Positions 33,101-38,816 of a stretch of 64,000 nt of DNA are shown here, in pieces. Each line of letters starts with the position of its first letter. Positions within the stretch are counted from its first letter, which is position 1. This DNA comes from Stenopsyche tienmushanensis (taxonomy: Eukaryota; Arthropoda; Insecta; Trichoptera; Stenopsychidae). The notes below the pieces were generated by a model. That model ran no database searches, was not told where the DNA came from, and saw only the letters and a list, made by a program, of their open reading frames with translations. The stretch is from the NCBI GenBank assembly GCA_008973525.1, contig WACJ01000191.1:620001-684000 (forward strand). The letters are read 5' to 3'. A program made the position numbers and the translations under genes.

Positions 33101-35986
33101 GAAATATATCGAGTCTTTTGGCGTCCGATCGGGGTTCGATCTCCCGAGAAGATGGACACAAAGGAGACGAATTTGCACATAACGGCGCTGAAAGAAGGAG
33201 TCACTTATGAATGCGTTATAAAAGCCGGGAATCACTATGGTAATATTTTCACATCTCCAAATATCCAATTTAAAATGCTGCGGTCAAAATTTGGCGCAAA
33301 TAAAGTCGAGTGGTGTGAGGGGTGGAGATCAGGGTGGCCATTCCCAAGAAATGTTCGCCGACGAACAATTGCAGACGGGCCGTTGTTATGTTCGCAGTGT
33401 GAGCGTTCATTCCATCTCTCTGAAAACTAGTAACCCACTTTATTTTCTTTCAAATAGGGACGAAAATTATTCTCGGACTTAATTGTCTTTTCGGATGCCG
33501 CAATAACTCTAAGAGCACGCGATGACTTATTCGCTCCAACCGCAGTGCAGAAATCGTTATCGATGATGTTAACGGCGCGATTTTTACAGGAACTTCAGCC
33601 CTTACGGAGCCCATTCAGTTTACGGTCGGGGACAAATATGTGATAGCAGCAGCTTCGATAGATAACAATTTGTCACACAAAGGGTTACTCATAGGAATCG
33701 TATTGATCTGCGTTATCGTCGCATCTCTGCTTATTGGACTCGCTTGGCTTGTCAGGAACAGAAAAGTAAGTATGGAATTCTGCATGACGACGGGAGCGCA
33801 TATTTTTATTCCTGGATATAATTTTATGGAGATTATTTTCTTGACAAAAATAGATATTTGGCATCAAGTCTCTCAGCGGCGTCGCATTTGAGAACCCGAG
33901 CTATCTGAAGGAGATCAATACTGACGTCGTGCAAAATGTAAGTTATCTAATTTTTTTTTTAAATTTCAACAGTTTTTCATGTAAAATTATTCGACGCAAG
34001 TATTTCAAATTTATATAGACTTGCATGTTTGATGGATGAGACTAGAATGAGGAGATGTCCCATAAGGACATCGTCTTGGAAGGAATTGATATGGAGCGAC
34101 GTTATGAGAGTCTCATGAGATGTCTTATAGTTTACGACAAATTTGTTGGTTTTTTTTTACGGGTACTGCTCTTCTGACTTGCTTTCCACGTATTATATTA
34201 AAGTTTAACTTTTATTACCTACTTATTGAATATCCTCAATTTAAATAGGTGTTTTTTGACTTTTTTTGACATTATAGATTTACTTAGAAATCAGAAATAA
34301 AACCATAGCACAAATAATCAAAGTAGCCATAATTTTAACTGATAAAATTTCAATGGTTTTTACCAAATATAAAACTATTATATTGCAGTTCTATTTCAAT
34401 TCTAATACATTTTATGATGATCAAAATTTTATTAATGTAATATTTTCAACTATTTAATTAAGATCTATTTAAGTAATGAGCAGATAATATGTCATATCGA
34501 CCAAGCGAAATATTGACGTAATATTGTCATCATCAATATTGCAGTATGCAATGTTCATATAAGTGATATTAAATTTTCAATGTATTCATATTTTTAAATT
34601 TAGCCTTAAAGACAGCCCTAAAAGAGGGCAATAATTAAACGCTGTATATTTTTTCGCATATTTTTAATTCCAACCATAACAATATTTCATATTTTGGGAT
34701 AACATGTGGGATTGTGTAACTGAACACTGTATAAATACATTAAATTTACATGTTATTACATATAGAATAAATAAATCTAAAATAAACGACATTTGCAATT
34801 ATAATTTAATAGAAGCTACAATTGGTTTGTATTTTAGAATGTATTGTGAATAATATCGTTTTTTAATGTTTTCATACGGACAATTTATCGTATTGAAAAT
34901 ACATCGATATTTACTATAATATTGTTGTTTTTATAAAGACGATTTTTTTAAATTGTCTCTGAATTGTCTTTGTGAAATTTGAAAGTCTCTAGATTTAAAG
35001 TTTGATTTAATTTTTTTGAAAATTCACTCAGAAGTCTTTCTAGCAATCCCTTTTTTGGGACAATTGTTAACCATTTTTACATGGTTTTTCATGGCGATCC
35101 ACGTCTGTAAATTTGGACCCCAAATGATTGAGTTACGAGTCCATCCACTTAATCGTGGAACTACCTACAGGTAGTATTTGCACTAAAAGAAGATAGATTG
35201 TTGTGATTGTTCTTCCAAGATATTTCCGATTTATTACATATGTTGGTATTGTAAAATTATTTTTTCTATAATCTGGATTTAAACCCAAACCATCATAATA
35301 AGCGTCTACGATTTCTTTGAGATATACGGTTGAACTACCAATTAAATATGACAGTAAACTAATTTCATTTTAAGATGAAAATTTGGTCTAATTGAAGCTT
35401 TCAACCTCTTAATAATATGCAAACATTTCAATATTTTTAATTGTATTTAATACATACTCGATTTAAAATGTTTTTTGTATTGTAGACCCTTTGTAATGTG
35501 TATTTGGGGTTGTAGTTTGCTGTTGGAAAAAACAATTTAGTAAAATCCTGGTCTTTCTGTTCTAATAATGTTTCGTGTTCGATTTTCAGAGGAGTTTCTA
35601 AAGGGGTTTATTTGTTTCGTCGTAAATTTACTCAGGGACAGGGTGCAGTCTGTTTCTCGTAATTAAGGCATTGTTGTTGCGAGACCTTATAGGTATCGTT
35701 AAATGTTTGTGTTTTGCAGGGAATATCGCAAAATAGCGTGGCAGAAACTACCAACAGCGTAATTAAAAGTTTGCCATCGGTTTCCGGTGGGACAATATTG
35801 AGGCAAGAGCTTCTGCAAGTTCAACAGGAAGTCAATCCCTCGTTGTACGAAGAGCTCAAGCTGGGACACGACGGGGCGGGATTTAAAAGGTTAAAACTCA
35901 TGTCGAAGGGTGCGGACGACAGTTTTTCCAAAGCGCCCCAAGATAAACAGCTGCTGGAAGAAAACGCTCGCAAGGATACTTATTAA
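19..35986 (+). CDS. Ig/DB/FN3 mosaic single-pass membrane receptor (partial at 5' end; 25 exons)
   Basis: Joined exons: 19-106, 1960-2166, 17405-17542, 17629-17848, 17927-18099, 18180-18519, 19578-19731, 19815-19975, 20567-20783, 22944-23069, 23152-23332, 23408-23554, 23633-23809, 23881-24019, 24724-24856, 26604-26796, 26870-26975, 27588-27728, 29360-29538, 29613-29905, 32770-32974, 33067-33239, 33590-33765, 33869-33937, 35720-35986. All introns are GT..AG and phases agree, except for one extra base near 23686 and one near 29685. The product is about 1,466 residues here: Ig1 (40-145), DB1 (167-275), FN3-1 (278-390), DB2 (405-500), FN3-2 (505-605), DB3 (620-718), FN3-3 (722-822), FN3-4 (828-925), Ig2 (931-1013), Ig3 (1015-1100), DB4 (1112-1220), FN3-5 (1222-1305), TM (about 1326-1350), tail. 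DB is the cysteine-rich module (Pfam DB, function unknown) best known from nematodes. Insect relatives are, from memory, annotated 'Ig-like and fibronectin type-III domain-containing protein'. A cell-surface adhesion or recognition role is inferred. Signal peptide and start codon lie upstream of the window. Confidence 0.85.
107..1959 (+). other. Intron after the candidate first exon (non-coding, A+T-rich)
   Basis: 1.85 kb between the candidate exon and Ig1. It holds the first copy of a direct repeat (805-1015). I see no coding signal otherwise. Confidence 0.4.
805..1015 (+). repeat. Dispersed repeat, copy 1 (partner at 2540-2755)
   Basis: About 200 bases starting GTAATATATAATAAAATAG align end to end with 2540-2755. 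Shared landmarks are TCTAGTG, GGAGGCAATACAAAT or its variant, TTTTCGACCAA, GTAGTTTCAC or its variant, and GACGTTCAAGCCAATTT. The copies are diverged by many substitutions. Possibly a SINE or MITE; family unknown. Confidence 0.7.
1960..2166 (+). CDS. Exon: first half of Ig domain 1
   Basis: The acceptor TTATAG ends at 1959 and the donor GTAATG begins at 2167; phase is 1 at both ends. The translation contains PPIYVQEGEDAMLTC with the B-strand cysteine, then VLWKKR with the core tryptophan, and ends at FSVLHDS. This is the front sheet of an Ig fold; the matching F-strand cysteine lies in the next exon, 15 kb away. ATG at 1974 is internal to the exon and is not the gene start. Confidence 0.85.
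2540..2755 (+). repeat. Dispersed repeat, copy 2 (partner at 805-1015)
   Basis: Same orientation as copy 1 and about 1.7 kb away, on the other side of the first Ig exon. The left boundary is the same GTAATATATAATAAAATAG string. An open frame at 2701-2919 lies partly inside it and is not a gene. Confidence 0.7.
3408..3600 (-). mobile_element. tRNA-derived SINE, copy 1 (nested)
   Basis: The minus-strand head reads CTGTAGGTAGTCCCGCGTTA then a B-box GGTTCGAATCC (complement of 3532-3542), a TGTGGCTGGCAACCACA hairpin, and a T-rich/GGGATCGCTAAAAGCC tail. Similar copies occur at 18755, 35036, 40165 and 56731. It interrupts the TIR element, so it inserted later. Confidence 0.7.
3931..4167 (+). repeat. 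Minisatellite of a 14-base unit, GTCGCAC plus 6-8 A
   Basis: About 16-17 tandem units of GTCGCACAAAAAAA with only A-run length variation of 6-8. The unit matches the end sequence of the surrounding TIR element family (CGCACAAAAA). Open frames on both strands here give monotonous repeats and are not genes. Confidence 0.95.
5940..5976. repeat. Perfect short inverted repeat (13-base arms)
   Basis: ATATTCCTCAAAT pairs perfectly with ATTTGAGGAATAT across an 11-base loop. It lies in intronic DNA with no gene nearby. Could be chance, a hairpin or a protein-binding palindrome. Confidence 0.6.
7325..7430. repeat. Short internal duplication with TATATAAAAA and TGTTTGTCCGTA-like motif
   Basis: TATATAAAAACTAATTATTG, TTTGTTCGTACGAAAT is followed about 55 bases later by ATATAAAAATTAATGTTTGT and CCGTATTTAAT. 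The pattern resembles repeats common in insect genomes, but I cannot assign a family. Confidence 0.35.
9005..9190 (+). mobile_element. Degenerate copy of the RTE-like LINE 3' region
   Basis: CATCAATATTGAGCGCTTGA, ACAGGTGAATGTTAAATGG, TTGGATGTGATCCTTTT aligns with the clearer 10.9 kb and 43.3 kb copies (CAATATCGAGCG...GAGGTGAATGTATGATACAG...TGGATGTAACCCCTTC). Strongly decayed. Confidence 0.45.
10672..11023 (+). mobile_element. RTE-like non-LTR retrotransposon, 3' fragment A
   Basis: It shares about 330 bases with 43071-43424: GAGGAAAGGGGAGACTGGAC, GAAAACTACTCAGTCTTTAC, TATCGAGACG, TGAATGTATGATACAGACGA. The end CAGTATGTGGCTGCAATATG then ATGATAATGA resembles the (ATG)n tails of RTE-type LINEs. 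No reverse transcriptase is visible; the short open frame at 10660-10875 is not a gene. Confidence 0.6.
11412..12195. mobile_element. TIR element, CGCAC/CGCAT family, right end missing
   Basis: It starts after TA with AACTTAAACCTTTTTTGTGC. Positions 11412-11900 are the reverse complement of 48105-48563. The interior carries an acidic mini-frame on the minus strand (SSEEESDFESYRKS, about 11745-11800) that looks like a fragment of a transposase-type protein. The part 12040-12170 matches 3610-3730. No right TIR was found. Confidence 0.65.
13490..13645. repeat. CGGTTCCGGTTC-rich repeat, possible hAT MITE end
   Basis: Motifs TTTTCGTTCCGGTTCAG, TTTCGTTCCGGAAAATC and TTCGGTTCGGTTCCGGTTCG are spread over 150 bases, partly in inverted arrangement. 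Such GGTTC-rich ends occur in hAT-type elements. No transposase is seen. Confidence 0.4.
15427..16735 (+). pseudogene. Decayed ZBED5-like hAT transposase
   Basis: In changing frames the strand reads KPQCVSCTFVLSHESIKPS and LKRHLETKHSEH (BED-type zinc finger, about 15490-15600), IRRIFLSNNTVQGRISELS (about 15830), VNYIKSRAFNTRLFIEHWKD and VRWLSKGNVVNRVFEVKYEI (16170-16340), YFNDKTWLKRVIYLADI, then LTRNLFSASLDLA near 16675. These are hallmarks of ZBED5/FAM200-type hAT transposases. Several stops and frameshifts show it is dead. It sits in the 15 kb intron, sense to the host gene. Ends and TIRs were not found. Confidence 0.8.
17405..17542 (+). CDS. Exon: second half of Ig domain 1
   Basis: The acceptor TTCGCAG ends at 17404 and the donor GTAAGT begins at 17543. 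The product contains DDVWVLNIKSVKPSDMGVYIC, the classical Ig E-F strand pattern DxGxYxC, followed by ELNTEPVVRSF. The start adds about ten basic residues (GRARKSFVHQ) between the D and E strands that looks long for an Ig loop. A more compact acceptor at 17432 would fit the domain better but breaks the frame with the preceding exon. Confidence 0.85.
17629..17848 (+). CDS. Exon: first half of DB module 1
   Basis: A tiny 86-base intron precedes this exon. A linker of about 30 polar residues (VMSQSDATTKNKS...) leads into NYTGCCEANNVSEPC, the hallmark double cysteine of a DB half-module, then FGFC and a further cysteine in PENCEQDF. NYT is a possible N-glycosylation site. The exon ends in phase 2 at AIRR, and the cysteine that follows comes from the next exon. 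Confidence 0.85.
17927..18099 (+). CDS. Exon: second half of DB module 1
   Basis: The upstream intron is 78 bases. The translation CMTDGRDHIPCC then VPDICQDICRGE matches the DB signature GRDHxxCC...VPxxCxxxC very well. Two more cysteines (SCSAYMEQTLAC) complete the module. The exon ends in phase 1 at GGI. The conserved spacing makes this a confident call although no long open frame marks it. Confidence 0.85.
18180..18519 (+). CDS. Exon: FN3 domain 1
   Basis: The acceptor TATTTTAG ends at 18179 and the donor GTAATC begins at 18520. One exon encodes nearly a whole fibronectin type III domain: LPGPPQSIEVEPLTEKSLKV then SWSFP (B strand with tryptophan), ITFLTSF (C), and STILNNLSPFTMYEITATSI (E/F strands with the leucine and tyrosine-corner tyrosine), then INIHGSSMPSNAV. 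ATG at 18161 is in the intron and is not used. Confidence 0.88.
18755..18896 (-). mobile_element. tRNA-derived SINE, copy 2
   Basis: The complement contains GTAGGTAGTCCCGCGTTTAA, GGACTAGTAACTGAATAATC, a degraded B-box GGTTTAAATCC, then AGTGTGACTGGCGACCACAG. It lies in the 1.06 kb intron between the FN3-1 and DB2 exons. Confidence 0.65.
19578..19731 (+). CDS. Exon: FN3-1/DB2 linker and start of DB module 2
   Basis: The acceptor TTGTAG ends at 19577 and the donor GTATTC begins at 19732. The exon completes an arginine codon (AG/G), gives a proline-rich linker (LTPGILKPLKVAEPPRLPDT), then RQCCIDKGITNTTCMDIFC, a DB opening double cysteine with two following cysteines. It ends in phase 0. Confidence 0.83.
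19815..19975 (+). CDS. Exon: middle and second half of DB module 2
   Basis: The upstream intron is 83 bases. The exon reads ENDLHCATKAADAFSCLANG then HDHTPCC and GLAEPCQDLCKAN, the DHTPCC...PCxxLC signature of the DB module. It ends in phase 2 (AA) before the donor GTATGA. It is short and has no long open frame of its own, so gene finders could miss it. Confidence 0.85.
20567..20783 (+). CDS. Exon: end of DB module 2 and start of FN3 domain 2
   Basis: The acceptor TTGCAG ends at 20566. The exon opens with KCLEFMPDYINCLLQGYG, the last two DB cysteines, then VLPGPPSKVHVTN, the sharp DB-to-FN3 boundary repeated at DB3 and DB4, then ILHWSAPPTLGDTVQYYNLH (FN3 B and C strands). It ends in phase 0 at a GTTAGT donor. 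Confidence 0.87.
21180..21600 (-). pseudogene. Unidentified coding-like remnant inside the mariner-type element
   Basis: The minus strand reads KEKIIQEASQLCNKSSLTQN, LSNSKRAFKFQRELKNCMSP and HHELHNKIMVKSSQSLIIDY in one frame, an unusually protein-like stretch with few stops. It lies downstream of the transposase and does not match the mariner C-terminus I know. It could be captured sequence or a second decayed element. Confidence 0.3.
21630..22335 (-). pseudogene. Broken mariner-like transposase
   Basis: The minus-strand reading, in several frames, gives KVDDDILRAEIESNPR then VQELTDKLG (helix-turn-helix region), DYLVTGDKKWVLYLNKKRKI with QWLSKGQ (around the first catalytic Asp, TGDKKW in place of the usual TGDEKW), and LNVYWDSKGIIYHKVLPYGQ then QLEMLK. 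These match the mariner family motifs. It needs several frameshifts to read through and is dead. The 99-codon frame at 21616-21915 is only one part of it. Confidence 0.8.
22944..23069 (+). CDS. Exon: second half of FN3 domain 2
   Basis: The acceptor ATTGCAG ends at 22943 and the donor GTAATG begins at 23070. The translation YILENLDSNTEYEVYINPVN then AHGIGEPSARLIFKT is the E-F-G part of an FN3 fold, with LxxNTxYEV and NxxGxGEPS. It follows a 2.2 kb intron that contains the whole mariner-type element. Phase is 0 at both ends. Confidence 0.87.
23152..23332 (+). CDS. Exon: first half of DB module 3
   Basis: The upstream intron is 82 bases. The exon encodes LTYNVTTCCVAVSLSEVC, then MPLCTYDAKMSDLKSLGSLC and CSVGG. 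The CMPLCTYD stretch is typical of DB modules. NVT is a potential glycosylation site. It ends in phase 1 (donor GTGAGG) and needs the next exon for its second half. Confidence 0.85.
23408..23554 (+). CDS. Exon: second half of DB module 3
   Basis: A 75-base intron precedes it (acceptor TAAAAG at 23407) and a 78-base intron follows (donor GTACAG). The correct frame reads GRNHGSCCERRGVPDSCLPL then CNG, SYIGNIVQCFEEG. It carries the same cysteine pattern as DB1 and DB2 (GRxHxxCC...GVPxxCxxLC). A longer open frame crosses this exon in a different phase but gives a meaningless basic peptide, so this exon is easy to miss. Confidence 0.85.
23633..23809 (+). CDS. Exon: first half of FN3 domain 3, with a frameshift
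   Basis: The acceptor ATCGCAG ends at 23632. The first part reads GTDILPAPVEELYAICLN, the usual DB-to-FN3 junction, then meets TAG at 23686-23688. One base later the frame reads STSIKLKWNAPRSGPKVKYY then TANYRKVSN, a perfect FN3 B-C region, and leaves in phase 0 as the next exon needs. One surplus base between about 23671 and 23689 explains everything. Either an assembly error or a disabling mutation. Confidence 0.8.
23881..24019 (+). CDS. Exon: second half of FN3 domain 3
   Basis: The upstream intron is 71 bases, the shortest here. The translation VAQLDDLEDKSIYSMFVTAH then NSLGSSLPSSILIVNC supplies the E, F and G strands (LxDLxxxxxYxxxVTAxNxxGxS). It ends in phase 1 with donor GTAAGC. Confidence 0.86.
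24724..24856 (+). CDS. Exon: first half of FN3 domain 4
   Basis: The acceptor TTATAG ends at 24723. It encodes NITDDVFGVTSAPHSLAVSG then ATWITISWQPP and ISYK: FN3 A and B strands with the core tryptophan. It ends in phase 2 (AA) before a weak donor GTTTGT. The frame stays open past the donor for about 40 codons with intron-like composition. Confidence 0.83.
26604..26796 (+). CDS. Exon: second half of FN3 domain 4
   Basis: The acceptor TCGCTAG ends at 26603. The exon completes a lysine codon, then gives FHFKSTDDESFSSVVTSVTS and HTIDKLAPNKQYITYVTAHI, with the FN3 LxPNxxYxxYVTA pattern and a GSSLPS turn, ending PAFVE in phase 0. The open frame continues leftward from 26604 only by chance. Confidence 0.85.
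26870..26975 (+). CDS. Exon: first half of Ig domain 2
   Basis: The upstream intron is 73 bases. The translation PPTVHPVNLIMEGSSMTVLC then IAMGTPMPTISLYISG has an I-set Ig A-B-C pattern: VxEGSSMTVxCxAxGxPxPTI. The expected C-strand tryptophan is replaced by leucine or tyrosine (ISLYISG). It ends in phase 1. Confidence 0.85.
27588..27728 (+). CDS. Exon: second half of Ig domain 2
   Basis: The acceptor TTTACAG ends at 27587 and the donor GTAAGT begins at 27729. It encodes RLIRQEITRHMVTKIHNVSR then DMDQISCYADNGYGTPMQAS: the F-strand cysteine and a xNGYG turn typical of I-set Ig domains. The F-strand motif is DQISCYA rather than DxGxYxC. Confidence 0.85.
28118..28320 (+). repeat. Dispersed repeat with partner at 59030-59450
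   Basis: Blocks TCTGTAGACATGTTC, CAGCGATCCGAAAAG then GGACCG, and AGATACTTGCCACGGGCGCT, TCATACCC, GTTACGGCT occur in the same order in both places. At 59 kb about 260 extra bases separate the two blocks. Class unknown. It lies in the 1.6 kb intron before Ig3. Confidence 0.65.
29360..29538 (+). CDS. Exon: first half of Ig domain 3
   Basis: The acceptor TTTGTAG ends at 29359 and the donor GTGAGT begins at 29539. The product contains ITMAVLGGSAVFECNVTAMP then QPQMAFWRDPLGRIP and YDINILPDNE, an I-set Ig B-C-D arrangement with cysteine and tryptophan present. NVT is a potential glycosylation site. It ends in phase 0. Confidence 0.86.
29613..29905 (+). CDS. Exon: end of Ig domain 3 plus first half of DB module 4, with a frameshift
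   Basis: The upstream intron is 74 bases. The exon begins EKSKYVMRLVIHEMTELDEG then DYFC, the Ig F strand, and hits TGA at 29691-29693. Shifting by one base at 29685-29689 restores AENAFGSVVQPVSVRI (Ig G strand) and then TQCCIEQNVTSGCMEACNFY and CIADFDKLMKCAADGS, the front of DB4. The restored frame ends in phase 1 exactly as the next exon needs. One surplus base, either an assembly indel or a real lesion. Confidence 0.8.
29906..32769 (+). other. 2.9 kb intron inside DB module 4
   Basis: Apart from the possible remnant at 31885-32115 it is A+T-rich sequence in which I see no feature. Open frames here show no recognisable product. Confidence 0.6.
31885..32115 (+). pseudogene. Possible transposase-like coding remnant
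   Basis: In two frames the stretch reads DFEELFIDGTITEEELVGLI and DDVLKLVRKLENIVFKIDPN then IKQALNF, an acidic then leucine-rich pattern like parts of insect transposases. Interrupted by stops. It lies in the 2.9 kb intron splitting DB4. Family not identified. Confidence 0.3.
32770..32974 (+). CDS. Exon: second half of DB module 4 and start of FN3 domain 5
   Basis: The acceptor (TATCAAG) is weak but gives a perfect continuation: DHRSCCAAWGVPRRCLDWCR then GCFHEGRDKLPGPPQNV and VALDERSVRIK. It shows the DB pattern DHxxCC...GVPxxCxxxCRG and the LPGPP boundary. It ends in phase 2 with donor GTAAGC. The neighbouring minus-strand open frame is a shadow of it. Confidence 0.86.
33067..33239 (+). CDS. 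Exon: main part of FN3 domain 5
   Basis: The upstream intron is 92 bases. It encodes WDRPMKNPHTVEIYRVFWRP then NLHITALKEGVTYECVIKAG and NHYG, the C to F strands of an FN3 domain. It ends in phase 1 at donor GTAATA. Confidence 0.87.
33590..33765 (+). CDS. Exon: end of FN3 domain 5, stalk and transmembrane helix
   Basis: The acceptor TTTTTACAG ends at 33589 and the donor GTAAGT begins at 33766. It encodes GTSALTEPIQFTVGDKYVIA (FN3 G strand and stalk), NNLSHK, then a hydrophobic run of about 24 residues (LLIGIVLICVIVASLLIGLA and on) closed by the basic stop-transfer RNRK. This shows single-pass type I topology with the C-terminus in the cytosol. Confidence 0.88.
33869..33937 (+). CDS. Exon: juxtamembrane tail with NPSY motif
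   Basis: This short exon of 23 codons is in phase 0 at both ends; the upstream intron is 103 bases. It encodes SLSGVAFENPSYLKEINTDV then VQN. ENPSY is an NPxY motif, a known docking or endocytosis signal for PTB-domain and adaptor proteins in many receptors. Because its length is a multiple of three, it could be skipped without changing frame. Confidence 0.85.
33938..35719 (+). other. Last intron, 1.8 kb
   Basis: A+T-rich non-coding sequence with SINE copy 3. Nothing else supported. Confidence 0.6.
35036..35174 (-). mobile_element. tRNA-derived SINE, copy 3
   Basis: The complement reads CTGTAGGTAGTTCCACGATT, AAGTGGATGGACTCGTAACT, GGGGTCCAAATT, then ATGAAAAACCATGTAAAAAT and AAAAAAGGGATTGCTA, matching copy 1. 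It lies in the last intron of the receptor gene. Confidence 0.65.
35720..35986 (+). CDS. Terminal exon: cytoplasmic tail and stop
   Basis: The acceptor TTTTGCAG ends at 35719 and the stop TAA is at 35984-35986. It encodes 88 polar residues including SVAETTNSVIKSLPSVSGGT, QQEVNPSLYEELKLGHD and a lysine-rich end KDTY. YEEL in NPSLYEEL is a possible YxxL-type signalling or sorting site. The tail is probably disordered. Confidence 0.88.
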   Translation, partial: GISQNSVAETTNSVIKSLPSVSGGTILRQELLQVQQEVNPSLYEELKLGHDGAGFKRLKLMSKGADDSFSKAPQDKQLLEENARKDTY

Positions 35987-36640
35987 GATCAATATGAATT
36001 ATTCGCATTTTTATCGCAATATCTATTATTTTCGTTCAAAGGAAATCGGTATTGAATTAGCAGATGAAATTTTATTCAATTGAATTCCACGATATTGGCT
36101 TCAGTAGATTAAACTTCAGGGTAAACCATAATAAAAGGATCCATTTTGCGTTTGATTCAATGCAAAATTACAAGCTTGCCGTATTCGATAAGCTCATACA
36201 AATGATTTATAATATAATTAAAATCTTCCGATGAGTAGTCTTAATATTTACTCAATATATTCTAGGGGGTCCATTAGCATATTTCATACAATTTCTTTAA
36301 TAATACTTCGATTACTCCATTCAATACATTCGAACATCAACAATGAAAATCTGGAATGTTTTAAAATACATGTATTCGGCTACGTTAAGGGCTTCCACCT
36401 GATCGACGATATAAAAAAGTTGATTGTATATAATTCAATTATTTTAATACTTATATTTTTTTAACATGTCATGTCGTAAATCGAAACATTCGACCCACCC
36501 TCGCGACGGTTGAGTGTTTCGTTTTGGGCAAGCGGTCTCAAAAGTCTGAACGTAGATTTATGTCTCATAAAAGTAAGGTTGTATATAATTTACTGTAAAG
36601 CGTGGTTTGTATAAAAAAATAAATAAAAAAACAATCATTT
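35987..36640 (+). other. Probable 3' untranslated region
   Basis: A+T-rich non-coding sequence follows the stop codon. Overlapping AATAAA signals occur at about 36618-36627, with later ones at 36805-36810 and around 36846 and 36953. The end of the transcript is inferred, not seen. Confidence 0.5.
36618..36627 (+). terminator. Candidate polyadenylation signal (two overlapping AATAAA)
   Basis: Two overlapping AATAAA hexamers lie about 640 bases after the stop codon of the receptor gene. In an A+T-rich genome such hexamers arise often by chance, so the call is tentative. Confidence 0.4.
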
Positions 36641-36859
36641 TATAAGATTTTCTATTGTACCACGTTCCGAATGAAGATGATAAGAGTAAGATGTATAATC
36701 GATTTTTTTTTCAAATGTACGAAACTAAATATATATTTAATATTTTGTACGTAGGATAATATTCATATTTATTTGAAACTAATCAATGTAAAAATTGATG
36801 ATGAAATAAAATGTTTTTTGGAATATTAAAATAATTGTTGGTATTAAATAAACGATAGC

Positions 36860-38816
36860 TCTCTAAGAAATGTAAAATTTATTAATGTTAGATCGTATTC
36901 TGTATATAGATAGAAATAGACATTTTCAAATGATTGTACTATATTGAATGATGAATAAATTATTTTCCATTAATTAAATGTTTTTTTACAATTGTTATTG
37001 AAGAACAACATCTACTAAGAAATTTTGCAAAAGAAAAAAGGTGAGTTTTGTATCATGCTTCAAATTCTGCAAAAATATATTATAAGGCATATTTGTTTCA
37101 TTATTAAATATATAGAATTTATTACTTTTTTAAAAATATATTCATTATCGAATCCATGAAGTAGTTGTCCAATTCGTTCCAGATTAAGATTCCAGAGTTT
37201 AGATGATTATTTGTAATTCGGTCACTAAAAATTGGTTCTGCCAGACTTTATTGATGGAATTATTTTTTACAATCAGGAGATAAATATAATCTTGATGAAT
37301 AAGAAGTATGTTTGGATCCAAATCTATGAAAAATTTTAAAAATTAAACAAATCAATAAAACATGGTGTTAAATTGCATTATTGCCATTAAACCACTAAAT
37401 GTATATCAGAGACATTCAATGTCTTGATTTTATCAATATTTTTCATAGCTTCTAAACATCGTTACATGGATTGCATTCAAATGTATAAGAATAAAGGTAT
37501 ATTTGCGGTAACATATGTATTCCCACAATGTCGTTTCGGAAAGTTGGTCGTCTGAAAATGATACAGAATAATGTCTCTTGATGGTGTCTACCATATTTCC
37601 GAAAGAAAAAAAAAAGGTTTCAACCAGAAAGGGGACGAGTGTGAAAATATGTTAAAAGGGTATGAGAAAAAAGGTAAACTAGTATAATATATTTGACTGG
37701 AGTGAGGGAGAATAATATGGGGTCAGACATTGATAATGTCGGAAAATAGTAAAACTTGTGCAAAATATTTTTTTTCCCTTTGGTAAATAAAAATCAAAAC
37801 TCGCATTACTAAAGATGAGGTATTGTGATGTACGTATATTGAAATTCTGCGAGATTTTCGAGCATGTCTGGCGAAGGCGAAAACGCTACGATTCATGTTT
37901 AAAATCTCATCGATAATTCATACGAATATTGGTATAGACTGGCATAAAGTATATTTTTATCCCACATAAATTTCGCATTGCAAGCTTTCGAGAATCTTGT
38001 ATGAAATATGGAAATAAAATCCGCCGAAGATTTGGCGAAAATTTCTCGTACGTGCAACGACAAAGTTCGAGAAGTGTAATTGCATCCCGCTTTCTTACCG
38101 AGCTGGAGTGCATTGAGAGATTGAAAATCCATCTGGGGATGCTGGAGACTTGCTGTGGGAGGTTCGATGAAAGGATCTCCCCGAACCAACTTCACGCTAA
38201 ATTAGTCTTGGCTTTCGGGAGGGCTGTCGTTGGTGATATTTGTGAGATCTTTGTTTCATCACTATCAATTTACGATGAAACGTTCAACATTCAACAAAGT
38301 CCATTTTAAATCATGAGTTTCATTAAAATAAAATACCTCTGTAATTTAAACATTATCATTTACATATCATATGAACCGACACATCTGATCCATTTTTATT
38401 ATACTGAAAACAATCTTATAACATTGCTTTCTTCTTCTCGTTACATTAAAGTATTAACTCCTTTAATATATACATCGTATTTAATATCATAAACACATGT
38501 CTACGAAGGCTGATGAAGATAAATAGATAACATTATCAAATTTCATACTGAGAACCTAAATTTTGGCATAAAAGGATTTAAAAGACACGACATAATATTA
38601 ACCAATATAATATTAATCAAATTTTGTTTATGTTCTATCAAAAAAATATTAAATTGCCTATAATATAAATTTATGTATATTAAAATTTTTGAAAACAGCT
38701 TGATCATATGGTAATATGATCACATGATGATGATAATACGAATGATGGTTTTTTTCAGGATAAACCAAATGCACTACTTTGAATTTTACGCTAACAGACA
38801 ACATAAATTAAGAAAT
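36860..38816. other. Intergenic sequence with no supported gene
   Basis: A+T-rich. A 102-codon plus-strand frame (38001-38309) sits in a less A+T-rich patch, but it overlaps minus-strand frames of similar length and shows no domain, splice context or motif I recognise. Confidence 0.5.

Noticed and set aside
33467..33589. Possible exon start at an AAATAG acceptor near 33457, giving a readable stretch before FN3-5 ends
   Set aside because: It leads out of frame before the transmembrane part. Using the acceptor at 33589 joins NHYG to TSALTEP seamlessly and keeps phase 1.
38001..38309. 102-codon plus-strand frame as a gene
   Set aside because: No domain, splice sites or homologous look; overlapping minus-strand frames of like length suggest a chance opening in a GC-richer patch.
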